Source: Algoriphagus iocasae
Lineage (GTDB): Bacteria; Bacteroidota; Bacteroidia; Cytophagales; Cyclobacteriaceae
Direction of reading: 5' to 3'
Length of the DNA: 64,000 nucleotides
Assembly: GCF_014206875.1 (NCBI RefSeq)
Contig: NZ_JACIJO010000002.1
Span: 1,478,006-1,542,005 of the forward strand
Part shown: piece after piece, positions 8,544 through 17,752 of the stretch
How positions within the stretch are numbered: position 1 is the stretch's first letter
How the letters are laid out: every line of letters starts with the position of its first letter
Notes under the pieces: model-generated
Told to the model about the DNA's origin: nothing
What the model saw: the letters and a program-made list of their open reading frames with translations, nothing else
Databases searched by the model: none
Program-made: the position numbers and the translations under genes

Positions 8544-9585
8544 ACCTCAAAAAAAATGGATTGGGGTTCTCGGTGTGGGTAGTTTCGGGACCGCTATTGC
8601 CAACATGCTTGCCGAGAAAAGTCCGGTCATGGTGTATGCCAGGAAAGAGGATGTTGTCAATGAAATCAATACCAATCATACTGCTCAAGGAAAGGCGTTG
8701 AACCCGAAGATAATCGGGACGCACAACCCTGAAGAGATCTGTAAATCCTGTGATATCCTCTTTATGATGATTTCATCTTCGGGATTTCAGGATGTAGCCA
8801 AAACTTTTGCGCCTTACCTTCACCCATACCATCTGGTGATTCATGGTACCAAAGGTTTGTGTTTGAACCTTGGAAAAGGAGAGACTTTAGACTCTGTCCA
8901 GAAAATTCAGCGTTCTCAAATTCTGACTATGAGCGAAGTGATCATGCAGGAGACGGTAGTTGTGAGAGTAGGATGTCTAGCTGGACCAAATTTATCGAAA
9001 GAGTTGATCAAAGGTCAGCCGGCTGCAACTGTTATTGCCAGTAAATACAATGAGGTGATCCTCGAAGGGCAAAGCTTACTTCGTTCTGAGAAATTTCAGG
9101 TTTATGGAAATTCAGATATAGTCGGAGTTGAATTGAGTGGTGTGTTGAAAAATATCATTGCTATTGCATCCGGGGCTTTAGCAGGTCTTGAGTTGGGAGA
9201 AAATGCAAAAGGACTTTTGATTTCCCGAGGAATGGTGGAAATGGTTCACCTGAGCAATGCACTTGGAGGAAGTGTTAAATCTGTTATAGGCTTGGCGGGA
9301 ATCGGAGATCTGGTGACTACTTGTAATTCGGTAGATTCCAGGAATTTCACGGTAGGATTTAGACTTGCCAAAGGTGAGACGCTTGATCAGATCATGGCTG
9401 ATATGGAGGAAGTTGCGGAAGGAATAAATACCATTCGAGTGATAAAGGCATTTTTGGAAACAGCCGATTTGCGAGCTCCTATTACAGAATACTTGTATCG
9501 GGTTTTATTTGAGGAGTTTGATATCAAAGAAGCCTTGCAGTTTCTTATGAAGTATCCTTTCAATGTGGACATTGACTTTGTGTAA
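8521..9585 (+). CDS. gpsA: NAD(P)H-dependent glycerol-3-phosphate dehydrogenase
   Basis: Reduces dihydroxyacetone phosphate to sn-glycerol 3-phosphate for phospholipid synthesis. The Rossmann motif GVLGVGSFGTA is at about residues 15-25. Other landmarks are GTKGLCL, LAGPNLSKEL, the catalytic-lysine region SGVLKNIIAIASG, and SRNFTVGF near the C-terminus. Length is 354 residues, slightly longer than the usual 330-340 because of an N-terminal extension (MDSKNSSEPQKK). The start lies inside the upstream acyltransferase gene, so the enzyme that makes the acceptor and the enzyme that uses it are translationally coupled. A strong hairpin terminator follows. Confidence 0.95.
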   Translation: MDSKNSSEPQKKWIGVLGVGSFGTAIANMLAEKSPVMVYARKEDVVNEINTNHTAQGKALNPKIIGTHNPEEICKSCDILFMMISSSGFQDVAKTFAPYLHPYHLVIHGTKGLCLNLGKGETLDSVQKIQRSQILTMSEVIMQETVVVRVGCLAGPNLSKELIKGQPAATVIASKYNEVILEGQSLLRSEKFQVYGNSDIVGVELSGVLKNIIAIASGALAGLELGENAKGLLISRGMVEMVHLSNALGGSVKSVIGLAGIGDLVTTCNSVDSRNFTVGFRLAKGETLDQIMADMEEVAEGINTIRVIKAFLETADLRAPITEYLYRVLFEEFDIKEALQFLMKYPFNVDIDFV

Positions 9586-9600
9586 TAAATAGACGGAAAC

Positions 9601-9638
9601 AAAAAAGAGGCTTTGGATTGTTCCAAAGCCTCTTTTTT
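9601..9638. terminator. Bidirectional intrinsic terminator (gpsA / sugar dehydrogenase)
   Basis: A perfect 17-bp stem (9601-9617 with 9622-9638) with a TTGT loop, with an A run on one side and a T run on the other. It sits between two convergent genes and can serve both. Confidence 0.93.
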
Positions 9639-9653
9639 TGATTTGACTCGATC

Positions 9654-10829
9654 TTATCTAATCGGAATAAGTTTCACCAAAAGACCTGTACCTTCTGTGA
9701 TGGCGTAAAGATAGCCGTCAGGACTTTGCTTTACTTGTCTTACTCTTCCAATATCCTGAAGCATCACTTCTTGAGAAAGTGCATTTGTGCCATCCATGTC
9801 CACTCTGTTGATATGCATTTTGGCTAGTGCACCGATTAAGATGTCTCCTTTCCAAGCTGGATATTTATCTGAAGTCACCATTGTGATTCCAGCAGTCGCA
9901 ATTGAAGGAACATAATATGTAGCCGGTTGCTCCATGCCTTCTTTTTCAGTGATCTCGGTTAAGGTAGTGCCATCATAATTTTTACCATATGAGATCACTG
10001 GCCAACCATAATTTTTACCCTTTTCGATCAAGTTTAATTCATCACCTCCCATTGGGCCATGTTCTGATTCCCAAAGTCGATTGTTTTCCAGATCATAGTA
10101 TAAGCCTTGAGGATTTCTGTTTCCATAAGCCCAAATAGATGGGATTGCTCCAGGAGTGTTTACAAATGGATTATCTTCTGGAATTCTTCCGTCATCGTGA
10201 ATTCTGTGGATTTTTCCATGAGAGTTTGTCAGTTCCTGCGCATTCATTGCTTTGTCAAATCGATCCCCGCTAGAGTAGAATAAATAACCATCTTTGTCAA
10301 AAACGATACGGCTACCGAAATGATTTCCGCCTTTCCATGCTGGTTGGGACATGATCAATTCCTCTTGATCTACCGCATTATTTCCATCAAGACGAAAACG
10401 CATGATGGTAGTGGTGCCTTCTTCTTCCGTGATTTTTTTGGCATAACTGATATATAACCAACCATTTTCACCATATTTTGGATGAGCTTGGATGTCCAAT
10501 AATCCGCCTTGACCAGTGGTGCGAACCTCAGGAAGGCCTTGGATTTTTTCTCCGGTAAACTTGTCATCTTTGAAAATCAGGATTTCTCCTTTTTTCTCAG
10601 TTACCAGTAGTGTGCCGTCTTCTAACCAAGTCATGCCCCACGGATTTTCGAATCCTGTATGGAGTGTATCTACTTTCAGAAGGAGCTTTTCCGTCTGAAC
10701 AGCGTTAGTTTCATCGATTGGTTCTGCAGGAATTGCTTCTACTTCTGCAGCTTTTTGTTCACAAGCAACTGCCAAAGCAGCTCCGAAGGCTACCAAACCT
10801 ATTTTTAGAATTGATTTGTTAAAATTCAT
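9654..10829 (-). CDS. PQQ-dependent sugar dehydrogenase-like lipoprotein (GSDH family)
   Basis: Predicted exported beta-propeller oxidoreductase of the soluble glucose/sorbosone dehydrogenase family, which oxidises aldose sugars with PQQ. A type II signal peptide ends in LAVAC with the lipid cysteine at Cys23, so it is membrane-anchored. Family landmarks include GFENPWGMTWLEDG, GQGGLLDIQAHP, GGNHFGSRIVFD and NRNPQGLYYD followed by ESEHGPMGGDELN. Length is 391 residues. It lies 73 nt downstream of fbp on the same strand. Whether this host makes PQQ is not shown by the window, and the true substrate is unknown. Confidence 0.85.
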   Translation of the reverse strand: MNFNKSILKIGLVAFGAALAVACEQKAAEVEAIPAEPIDETNAVQTEKLLLKVDTLHTGFENPWGMTWLEDGTLLVTEKKGEILIFKDDKFTGEKIQGLPEVRTTGQGGLLDIQAHPKYGENGWLYISYAKKITEEEGTTTIMRFRLDGNNAVDQEELIMSQPAWKGGNHFGSRIVFDKDGYLFYSSGDRFDKAMNAQELTNSHGKIHRIHDDGRIPEDNPFVNTPGAIPSIWAYGNRNPQGLYYDLENNRLWESEHGPMGGDELNLIEKGKNYGWPVISYGKNYDGTTLTEITEKEGMEQPATYYVPSIATAGITMVTSDKYPAWKGDILIGALAKMHINRVDMDGTNALSQEVMLQDIGRVRQVKQSPDGYLYAITEGTGLLVKLIPIR

Positions 10830-10902
10830 ATCTGATTTTAAATTAAGACATGAAGATAAGACAAGTTGTGCAGACTTGTGATGTTCTCTTATTTCAGCTA
10901 AT

Positions 10903-11937
10903 TTATTTTATAGAGAATTGGTGCTTTTTTAAGTGCTCAACGGCTTCAGTAACCATAATCTCAGAGCCAATAAACAAAGGAGTTCTTTGGTGTAAGCTAG
11001 TTGGTTGAATTTCCAAAATTCGCTTCGTTCCATCTGTGGCAATAGCTCCGGCTTGCTCGGCAATGAAGGCAAGTGCATTTGCTTCATACATCAGTCTTAA
11101 TTTCCCATTCGGATTTTTTTGAGTGGCAGGATACAGATAAATTCCTCCTTTTAGAAGATTTCTGTGAAAGTCGGCTACAAGGCTACCGATATATCGGGCA
11201 GAAAAGTTGGCGGATTTACAAGCATCGATATATTCTTTGATTCCTGAATTCCATTCCTCCTGTGTTCCTTCATTGATAGAGTAAATTGTTCCATTTTTTG
11301 GGGCTTGTATAGAAGGGTGAGACAGGAAAAATTCTCCTAAAGAATGTTCGTAAGTAAATCCATTTACTCCAAAACCAGTGGTGTAAACCAACATTGTGGA
11401 AGATCCATATAGCACATATCCAGAGGCAACTTGCTCTGTTCCTGGCTGCATGATGTCTTCTTCTTGAATTGGGCTCCCGATCGGAGTTTTTCTTCTATAA
11501 ATCGAGAAAATTGTTCCAATACTAATGTTCACATCGATGTTGGAACTTCCGTCTAAAGGGTCGATCGCCACCACATATTTTCCGGATTTATTCTGTAAAT
11601 CGATCACAGCATCCTCTTCTTCTGAAACTATGGCACAGACTTCGCCACCTTTACTCAAAGCTCGGATAAATCGGATATTAGCGATGACATCCAGTTTTTG
11701 CTGTTCTTCGCCTTGCACATTGGTTTGGCCAAAAGCTCCGCCGATGTTGGAAAGTCCGGCACGATTGGTTTCTCTGTTGACGATTTTCGATGCCAAAGCG
11801 ATGTCTCGTAGTAGTTGGGACAGCTCTCCTGAGGCAAAAGGAAAGTCACTTTGTTTAAGTTTAATAAAACGGTCGAGGGTAGTGCCTACTGAATAAGCAA
11901 GGCCACTTTGATCTGGTTGGTAAGGTAAGATTTTCAT
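10903..11937 (-). CDS. fbp: Fructose-1,6-bisphosphatase, class I
   Basis: Hydrolyses fructose 1,6-bisphosphate to fructose 6-phosphate in gluconeogenesis. The metal and substrate motif [13 protein letters not shown] is at about residues 125-137 (Asp126, Asp129), with the acidic SEEE at 105-108. I chose ATG 11937 (344 residues), the start that aligns with the family. The open frame runs 37 codons further upstream into the divergent aspartate kinase gene, but that extension is unlike the family. The 57-nt spacer to the divergent gene must hold both promoters; I could not define either. Confidence 0.94.
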   Translation of the reverse strand: MKILPYQPDQSGLAYSVGTTLDRFIKLKQSDFPFASGELSQLLRDIALASKIVNRETNRAGLSNIGGAFGQTNVQGEEQQKLDVIANIRFIRALSKGGEVCAIVSEEEDAVIDLQNKSGKYVVAIDPLDGSSNIDVNISIGTIFSIYRRKTPIGSPIQEEDIMQPGTEQVASGYVLYGSSTMLVYTTGFGVNGFTYEHSLGEFFLSHPSIQAPKNGTIYSINEGTQEEWNSGIKEYIDACKSANFSARYIGSLVADFHRNLLKGGIYLYPATQKNPNGKLRLMYEANALAFIAEQAGAIATDGTKRILEIQPTSLHQRTPLFIGSEIMVTEAVEHLKKHQFSIK

Positions 11938-11994
11938 TTCGTGGAAAAGTACAATAATTAGTTTTAGATACCCTGAAATTAGGAATAAATTCTT

Positions 11995-13263
11995 ATGGCA
12001 AAAATGATTGTTTACAAATTTGGTGGAGCATCTGTAAAAGATTCTCAAGCAGTAAAAAATTTAGCTGAAATACTGCGTAATCGATTGCGAAAAAATATGA
12101 TTATTGTGGTTTCAGCCATGGGAAAGACGACAAATGCTTTGGAAACTATTTTAGATCTCAAATTTTCAGGAAAAGATTTTTCCAAGAATAGTACAATTTT
12201 AAAAGAGTTTCATGTGAAGATTTGTCAAGACTTATTTCCAAAAGAGCATCGGATTTTTCCTGTTTTGGATAATTATTTTTTGGCTTTGGGAAAGAAATTG
12301 GAGAACCCACTGACGAAAGATAACTATGATGAATTTTATGATTCCATCATCGGGTATGGTGAGTTGATATCTTCATTGATCGTGATGGAGTATTTATGCG
12401 AACTCGGAATGATTGCCCTTTGGAAAGATGCCAGAGACTTTATTAAAACCAACAGTGATTTTCGCTTTGCAAAAATTAATTGGGAGAAAACCAGAATCCA
12501 ATGCCAAAATCAACTGAAACCGGTATTAGAATCTTTTCCAGTTGTTACCCAAGGATTCATTGGTGCAGATGATCAAGGCAAGCCCACCACGTTGGGAAGA
12601 GAAGGATCTGATTTTACGGCTGCGATATTAGCCACATCCTTGGATGCAGTTTCTGTTACAATCTGGAAGGATGTACCAGGTGTGTTAAATGCCGATCCTA
12701 AGAAATTTGAGAACACCGTTTTGTTTGATGAGCTTGGTTACAAAGAAGCTGCTGAAATGACTTATTACGGAGCATCGGTCATTCATCCAAAAACCATCAA
12801 GCCATTAGCCAATGCAAAAATACCTCTGTTTGTCAAATCATTTTTGAATCCTGAATCGCAAGGGACAAAAATATATTCCCAGGAAAGCCAGAAGTCAACA
12901 CCTGCTTTCATTATCAAAGAAAATCAGCTTTTGCTCAGTTTTAAAGTGACAGATTTCACATTTATTGAGGAAGGTCATATTCACAAAGTTTATGAAGAAC
13001 TGAAGTCATTGAAGCTTCGAGTTAACATGCTTCAGATTTCAGCAATCAGTATTTCTCTGGTGATGGATTTTCAAACTTTCAAACTTGAGAAGCTTTTGGA
13101 AAGATTAAAGCCATTTTTTGAAATCCGATACAATGAAGGATTGGAGTTGTTGACCATTCTACATCCTCAGCAGGTAGAAATGGATAGGTACCTGGATGGA
13201 TTCGAGGTTTTTTTGGAGCAAAGCACCAGAAACACTGTTCAAATCGTCAGGAGAAAAAAGTGA
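11995..13263 (+). CDS. Aspartate kinase (monofunctional)
   Basis: Phosphorylates aspartate, the entry step to lysine, threonine and methionine. The N-terminal signature reads KFGGASVKD (about residues 8-16), where most aspartokinases have Thr or Ser instead of the Ala. [12 protein letters not shown] is the substrate-binding segment, and [14 protein letters not shown] is typical. The region after about residue 300 is the ACT regulatory part. Length is 422. It is a second aspartokinase if the truncated thrA at the window start is bifunctional as expected, and it may serve lysine or diaminopimelate synthesis. It is divergent from fbp. Confidence 0.88.
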   Translation: MAKMIVYKFGGASVKDSQAVKNLAEILRNRLRKNMIIVVSAMGKTTNALETILDLKFSGKDFSKNSTILKEFHVKICQDLFPKEHRIFPVLDNYFLALGKKLENPLTKDNYDEFYDSIIGYGELISSLIVMEYLCELGMIALWKDARDFIKTNSDFRFAKINWEKTRIQCQNQLKPVLESFPVVTQGFIGADDQGKPTTLGREGSDFTAAILATSLDAVSVTIWKDVPGVLNADPKKFENTVLFDELGYKEAAEMTYYGASVIHPKTIKPLANAKIPLFVKSFLNPESQGTKIYSQESQKSTPAFIIKENQLLLSFKVTDFTFIEEGHIHKVYEELKSLKLRVNMLQISAISISLVMDFQTFKLEKLLERLKPFFEIRYNEGLELLTILHPQQVEMDRYLDGFEVFLEQSTRNTVQIVRRKK

Positions 13264-13335
13264 GCAGGAAAGGAAATTCGCCTTTTGAAGGATTTTCTGT
13301 ATTTTCAGAAACCAAAAACTCTCAATAACCAACCT

Positions 13336-14454
13336 ATGAAAAACAGAAGAATTTTTCTCCAAAAAGCAGGACTTTCAGCACTTGCTTTGAACCTTACTCC
13401 ATTGAATCCTTTATGGGCTCTAAACGAAGAAAACATCATGAATGTAGCCGAAGATAAACCATTAAGAGTCGCAATTATGGGCTTAGGCAGTTACGGAACC
13501 AGAGTAGCAAATGCCATGAAAGACTGTAAAAGAGCCAAATTGGTCGGTGTTATCAGTGGCACTCCATCCAAGATTGAAGCTTGGCAAAAAGAGTACGGGA
13601 TTCCAGCTAAAAACTGCTATAACTACGAAACTTACCACCAAATAAAAGATAATCCGGACATTGATGCAGTGTATGTAATTACTCCAAATGGTTTGCACAA
13701 AGAACATGCGATCGGCGTGGCAAATGCAGGTAAACATGTAATCTGTGAAAAACCTATGGCAGTCAATGCCAAAGAAGGTAAAGAGATGGTGGATGCATGT
13801 CATGCAGCGAGAGTAAAACTGCTAGTGGGCTATCGAATGCATTTTGAGGCAAAAACACAGGAAGTGATCAAGATGCGAATGAATGGGGACTTTGGAAAGG
13901 TTTTGTTTTTTCAAGGCTTGAGTGGATTTGTCATTGGTGACCCTACGCAATGGCGTTTGAATTATGAGCTTTCCGGAGGAGGTGCCATGATGGATATAGG
14001 AATCTATTCCATCAATGGAGCTAGATATATGATTGGGGAGGAGCCGATTTGGGTTACAGCTCAAGAAACCAAAAATGATCCTGTAAAATTTAAAGAGGGA
14101 GTTGATGAGACCATTCAGTTCCAGTTTGGATTTCCTGGAGGAGCAGTTGCTTCCTGTCTATCGACTTATAGCATGAATAATCTCGATAAATTTTTCTTGA
14201 ATGGAACCAAAGGTTTTGCCGAAATGCAGCCTTCGACTGGCTACGGTCCGATTGAGGGAAGAACAAATAAGGGGCCTCTGACAAATCCTCATGTCACCCA
14301 TCAAACTACGCAAATGGATGAAATGGCTGCTATAATCCTAGATGGGAAAAAGCCATTGGTTCCTGTGGATGGAGAGGAAGGCTTGCGTGACCTAGTTATA
14401 ATTGATGCTATTTATAAAGCAGTCAAAACCGGTGAAAAAGTAGGTTTGGTGTAA
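13336..14454 (+). CDS. Gfo/Idh/MocA family oxidoreductase, apparently exported
   Basis: An NAD(P)-dependent sugar oxidoreductase of the glucose-fructose oxidoreductase group. From ATG 13336 the 372 residues begin with a twin-arginine-like export signal (MKNRRIFLQKAG, then a hydrophobic run to about residue 28). Then come the Rossmann loop GLGSYG (49-54) and the EKP motif (138-140) with its catalytic lysine. An in-frame TTG at 13285 is a weaker start because it would bury the signal. The gene stands alone and converges on the GNAT gene with 7 nt between them. Substrate unknown. Confidence 0.82.
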   Translation: MKNRRIFLQKAGLSALALNLTPLNPLWALNEENIMNVAEDKPLRVAIMGLGSYGTRVANAMKDCKRAKLVGVISGTPSKIEAWQKEYGIPAKNCYNYETYHQIKDNPDIDAVYVITPNGLHKEHAIGVANAGKHVICEKPMAVNAKEGKEMVDACHAARVKLLVGYRMHFEAKTQEVIKMRMNGDFGKVLFFQGLSGFVIGDPTQWRLNYELSGGGAMMDIGIYSINGARYMIGEEPIWVTAQETKNDPVKFKEGVDETIQFQFGFPGGAVASCLSTYSMNNLDKFFLNGTKGFAEMQPSTGYGPIEGRTNKGPLTNPHVTHQTTQMDEMAAIILDGKKPLVPVDGEEGLRDLVIIDAIYKAVKTGEKVGLV

Positions 14455-14461
14455 TAAGATT

Positions 14462-14959
14462 TCACTCAAGTGGGAGTTGGACGAAAATTAAATCAAGCCA
14501 TTGATCGAATTTTCTTCCAACTTCCTTAAACCTTCCAACTTCAAGGAAACCTAATTTTTTATGAAATTCCAGGCTTTGGAGATTGTTTGCGTCGATGCCT
14601 CCTACCATAAGATGATAGCCTTGATTTTTTGCAATCAAGATCAGCTTCTCCATCAATAACTTTCCAACTCCAATACCTCTATTATTTGGGTGAAGATAAA
14701 CTGAATGCTCGATTGTGAATTGATAAGAAGGCTTAGGTCGGAATGATCCATAAGTAGCAAACCCTATTACTTTTCCATCTTTCTCAGCTACCAGAATAGG
14801 AAAGCCAGCTTTAGTTTTTTGATGAAACCAATCCATTTGAAATTCCAACGATTTCGGTTCGTAGTCATAATTAACCGTGGAATTAAGGATTTCATGATTA
14901 TTGATTTTTAGGATTTCTGGAATATCCATTTCCATTGCATCCCGGATGACAAGGCTCAT
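14462..14959 (-). CDS. GNAT N-acetyltransferase, phosphinothricin-acetyltransferase-like
   Basis: Acetyl-CoA-dependent N-acetyltransferase of 165 residues. The acetyl-CoA pyrophosphate loop reads NNRGIGVGKLL, followed by VGGIDANNLQSLEFHKKLGF, the typical motif B of the Pat/YncA subgroup. I chose ATG 14959, which starts 1 nt after the stop of the ketosamine-kinase gene; the frame is open 19 codons further but without family resemblance. It is the third gene of the LMW-PTP/kinase/GNAT operon. Relatives acetylate phosphinothricin, methionine sulfoximine or similar amines; the physiological substrate here is unknown. Confidence 0.82.
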   Translation of the reverse strand: MSLVIRDAMEMDIPEILKINNHEILNSTVNYDYEPKSLEFQMDWFHQKTKAGFPILVAEKDGKVIGFATYGSFRPKPSYQFTIEHSVYLHPNNRGIGVGKLLMEKLILIAKNQGYHLMVGGIDANNLQSLEFHKKLGFLEVGRFKEVGRKFDQWLDLIFVQLPLE

Positions 14960-14960
14960 A

Positions 14961-15836
14961 TTATCGGATATAGCGATGGATGATTCGCTCGATTCCAGGA
15001 AGATAGGCTGTGCCAAAAAGATTCAAGTGAACCAAAAGAGGGTAGAGGTTATAGATTCCCATCCGGCTTTCAAAATCTGGTTCCAAAGGCAAGATGGACT
15101 CATAGGATTGATAAAAGCGAGAGTCAAAACCGCCAAAAAGTCGGCTGAATGCCAGGTCCATTTCTCGATGCCCAAAGTAAATCGCTGGGTCTATCAACGC
15201 CGGTTGGCCGCTTGCATTGCAAAGAACATTGCCAGACCATAAATCACCATGTAATAATGAGGGTTTCTCAAGAGGGATTATGGATTCAATTACTTTATAG
15301 ATTGCTTGAAATTTTTTTAGAAAATCAAGCGGGATTAGGCGGTCAAAATAGGCTTTACCTAATAAAGGTTCTAATCTTTGTTCGATATAAAAATCCACCC
15401 AATTTTCTGTAGGATAGTTTCTTTGCTCCAATGATGCGATGAAATTATCCTGGTCTAATCCGAAATTTTTGCTGCTGGTGAGGTGTAAATCTGCTAAGCC
15501 AAATCCTAGAGTTTCCCAATAATCCAATTGATATCTGCCCGAAGGGATAAATTCAGAAAGTAAAAAGTTATAATCACCGACGCGACCACAACCGAAAATT
15601 TCAGGAATTTGTAAAAATGTGTGTTTTCGTAAAACTTCCAGACCATGGGATTCCTTTTTGAGGATGTCTTTTTCATGGTCAAAATTTAATTTCAGAAAGA
15701 AATCTCCCGCTGAACTTTCGATGCGAATTCCCTGGTTATGATTGCCTGCAGCAACCAAAGAAGCAGATTTTAATGTTGCCTGAGGACCCAGGCTTTGGAA
15801 GAGAACTTTTTCGTAGATATCATGCAGATCATACAT
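14961..15836 (-). CDS. Fructosamine/ketosamine 3-kinase family protein
   Basis: Phosphorylates protein-bound ketosamines (fructosamine, ribulosamine), which destabilises the adduct and repairs glycated amines. It has the APH-like kinase fold: HGDLWSGN (Asp198 catalytic, Asn203) and LIDPAIYFGHREMD (Asp216, metal) match the family pattern. The 291-residue length is normal. It overlaps the preceding LMW-PTP gene by 8 nt and is followed after 1 nt by the GNAT gene. The pairing with a low-molecular-weight phosphatase is recurrent for this family and supports a deglycation role (inference). Confidence 0.88.
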   Translation of the reverse strand: MYDLHDIYEKVLFQSLGPQATLKSASLVAAGNHNQGIRIESSAGDFFLKLNFDHEKDILKKESHGLEVLRKHTFLQIPEIFGCGRVGDYNFLLSEFIPSGRYQLDYWETLGFGLADLHLTSSKNFGLDQDNFIASLEQRNYPTENWVDFYIEQRLEPLLGKAYFDRLIPLDFLKKFQAIYKVIESIIPLEKPSLLHGDLWSGNVLCNASGQPALIDPAIYFGHREMDLAFSRLFGGFDSRFYQSYESILPLEPDFESRMGIYNLYPLLVHLNLFGTAYLPGIERIIHRYIR

Positions 15837-16314
15837 AGAGCTGATGGGTCTCTTTTACTTTCGCTAGGAAATTATCAAGTGCCTCATCAAGGATCTCATA
15901 TATTTCTTCAAAACCTTCCTCTCCTCCGTAGTATGGGTCAGGAACTGGAAGGCCCTCAGAGCCGGGGACAAAATCCCTCATCAGATGGATTTCCTTTTCC
16001 GGAAAACCATATCGGACTTTCATTGAATTGAGGTTTTTTACATTGTTTTCATCCATCGCGATGATGTAATGAAAATCTCTGAAATCTGTTCTGTTTACTT
16101 GTCTGCCTCGGTGATTGATTTGAAGATTATGCTTTTTCCCTACCAGAATGGTACGCTCATCCGGAAGCTCTCCGATGTGGTAATCGGAAGTGCCGGCACT
16201 GTCAGATTTAAAAGACGATAACAAGTTTGATTCCTGGACTTTTGCATCAAAAATAGCTTCCGCCAATGGAGATCGGCAAATGTTTCCCAGACAAACAAAT
16301 AAAACTTTAATCAT
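15829..16314 (-). CDS. Low-molecular-weight protein-tyrosine-phosphatase family
   Basis: Cysteine phosphatase of 161 residues. The P-loop is VCLGNICRSPLAEA, with the nucleophile Cys8 and Arg14 (CX5R); the general-acid aspartate lies in PDPYYGGEEGF near residue 130. It is the first gene of a three-gene operon with a ketosamine kinase (8-nt overlap) and a GNAT protein. Bacterial members can act on phosphotyrosine, and some relatives dephosphorylate ribulosamine 5-phosphates; the neighbour suggests the second role here. Confidence 0.9.
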   Translation of the reverse strand: MIKVLFVCLGNICRSPLAEAIFDAKVQESNLLSSFKSDSAGTSDYHIGELPDERTILVGKKHNLQINHRGRQVNRTDFRDFHYIIAMDENNVKNLNSMKVRYGFPEKEIHLMRDFVPGSEGLPVPDPYYGGEEGFEEIYEILDEALDNFLAKVKETHQLYV

Positions 16315-16501
16315 ACTAAATACTCAGATCGGATTTTTCAAAAAACAGAAGCTTTTGAAAGTACTTAATTTTAAGATGAAATGCACGAATGGTTTTTGAT
16401 TTTTTGACTCAATTTAAAAATCCGTACAATTTTTATTGGATTAATTCAAACCTCAATTAACTGATGGCCCATAAGTCATGCGGTTTGGCTACTTTTGGCA
16501 A

Positions 16502-17752
16502 ATGAATTTGCTGTACAGAATAGCGATCGCAATTGCCACATTAGTCTTGCCCATTATTGGGCTGTTCAGTGCAAAGGTTAACCATTTTTTGAAAGGGAGA
16601 AAGGGTCTTTTAAAGAAACTTGCTGATTTTCGGTCAAAATACCCGGGGAAATTAGCTTGGTTTCATGTGGCATCTCTAGGCGAATACGAACAGGCAAAAC
16701 CGGTCATCTCGAAACTTAAGAAAGAAAAACCGGATTTATTAGTGGTTGTAAGTTTCTTTAGTCCATCAGGTTATGATATCGCAATCCGTAAACCACAGGA
16801 AAATGTTGATTTCATTTCTTACATCCCTTTGGATAGAAAATCCTGGGCTTTTGATTTTGTGACACTGCTAAATCCGACCATCGCATTTTTTGTGAAATAT
16901 GATCTTTGGAACCATCATATTCTTGCATTGAAAAGCAGGAAAGTGCCTACGGTTTTATTTTCAGCATCTTTTCGAGAGGATCAGAACTACTTTAAATCTG
17001 ATGGATTTTTCAGAAGTGTTTTGAAAAAAATGGATCTGATTTTCACCCAAAATGAAGAAAGTATTCGGCTACTGAAATCGATCAATTATCCTGAAGCTTA
17101 TTTAGCAGGAGATACCAGGTTTGATCGAGTGAATGAAACAGCAAAGAATCCTAAGCATTTTTTGGAAATCGAATCATGGGTAGAAGGGAAAAAAGTGATG
17201 GTTTTGGGATCAGTTTGGGAGGAAGATATGAAGTTGTTGATTCCGCTGATCAATCAGAAAGAGAAATATTTATGGATTGTGGCACCGCATGATCTTAAGC
17301 CTGAACCCATGGAATTCTGGGCAAGATCCATACAATTCAAATCAACTCGATATTCCCAAAAAGAAAGTCTGGAAGGGGTAAATGTTTTATTTATTGATAA
17401 CATAGGGATGCTTTCTTCCTTGTATCAATATGCCAGAATTGCCTATGTGGGTGGGGCTTTTGGAAAAGGGCTTCACAATATTTTGGAACCCATTGGGTTT
17501 GAAATTCCAGTCATTTTTGGAGCTCTAAAAAACCATTCAAAATTTCCTGAAGCTGCTCAAAGCATTGCTCAAGGTTGTGGATTTTCCATTTCGGATTTTG
17601 AAAGTTTAAAAAATGAATTTGCTAAACTGCAAGAGGAAGAATTTTACGGTAATGCCAGGTCCAGAGCAAAATCTTGGATGGAGGCAAATTTAGGTGCGGC
17701 AGACAAAATTGTCTCTGAGGTTTTATTAAATTATCCATTAGATGGAAGGTAG
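16502..17752 (+). CDS. waaA: 3-deoxy-D-manno-octulosonic acid (Kdo) transferase
   Basis: Adds Kdo to the lipid A precursor at the inner membrane, so the cell builds lipopolysaccharide. The GT30 fold opens with a hydrophobic anchor (MNLLYRIAIAIATLVLP), then HVASLGEYEQ, where Glu61 corresponds to the catalytic Glu60 of E. coli WaaA. C-terminal YVGGAFGKGLHNILEP is the donor-binding motif. I chose ATG 16502 (416 residues) because family proteins start at this anchor; an in-frame ATG at 16478 adds eight residues. It overlaps rsgA by 11 nt. Confidence 0.92.
   Translation: MNLLYRIAIAIATLVLPIIGLFSAKVNHFLKGRKGLLKKLADFRSKYPGKLAWFHVASLGEYEQAKPVISKLKKEKPDLLVVVSFFSPSGYDIAIRKPQENVDFISYIPLDRKSWAFDFVTLLNPTIAFFVKYDLWNHHILALKSRKVPTVLFSASFREDQNYFKSDGFFRSVLKKMDLIFTQNEESIRLLKSINYPEAYLAGDTRFDRVNETAKNPKHFLEIESWVEGKKVMVLGSVWEEDMKLLIPLINQKEKYLWIVAPHDLKPEPMEFWARSIQFKSTRYSQKESLEGVNVLFIDNIGMLSSLYQYARIAYVGGAFGKGLHNILEPIGFEIPVIFGALKNHSKFPEAAQSIAQGCGFSISDFESLKNEFAKLQEEEFYGNARSRAKSWMEANLGAADKIVSEVLLNYPLDGR

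Noticed and set aside
10868..10888. Inverted repeat ACAAGT/ACTTGT between fbp and the sugar dehydrogenase gene
   Set aside because: A 6-bp stem without a U tract; too weak for a terminator and no operator context.
11938..12048. N-terminal extension of fbp into the divergent aspartate kinase gene
   Set aside because: The extra 37 residues are unlike the family and lie antisense to the aspartate kinase start; ATG 11937 fits the family.
16490..16497. TACTTTTG box before waaA
   Set aside because: It would place the transcription start at the start codon itself and no -33 TTG fits; probably chance.
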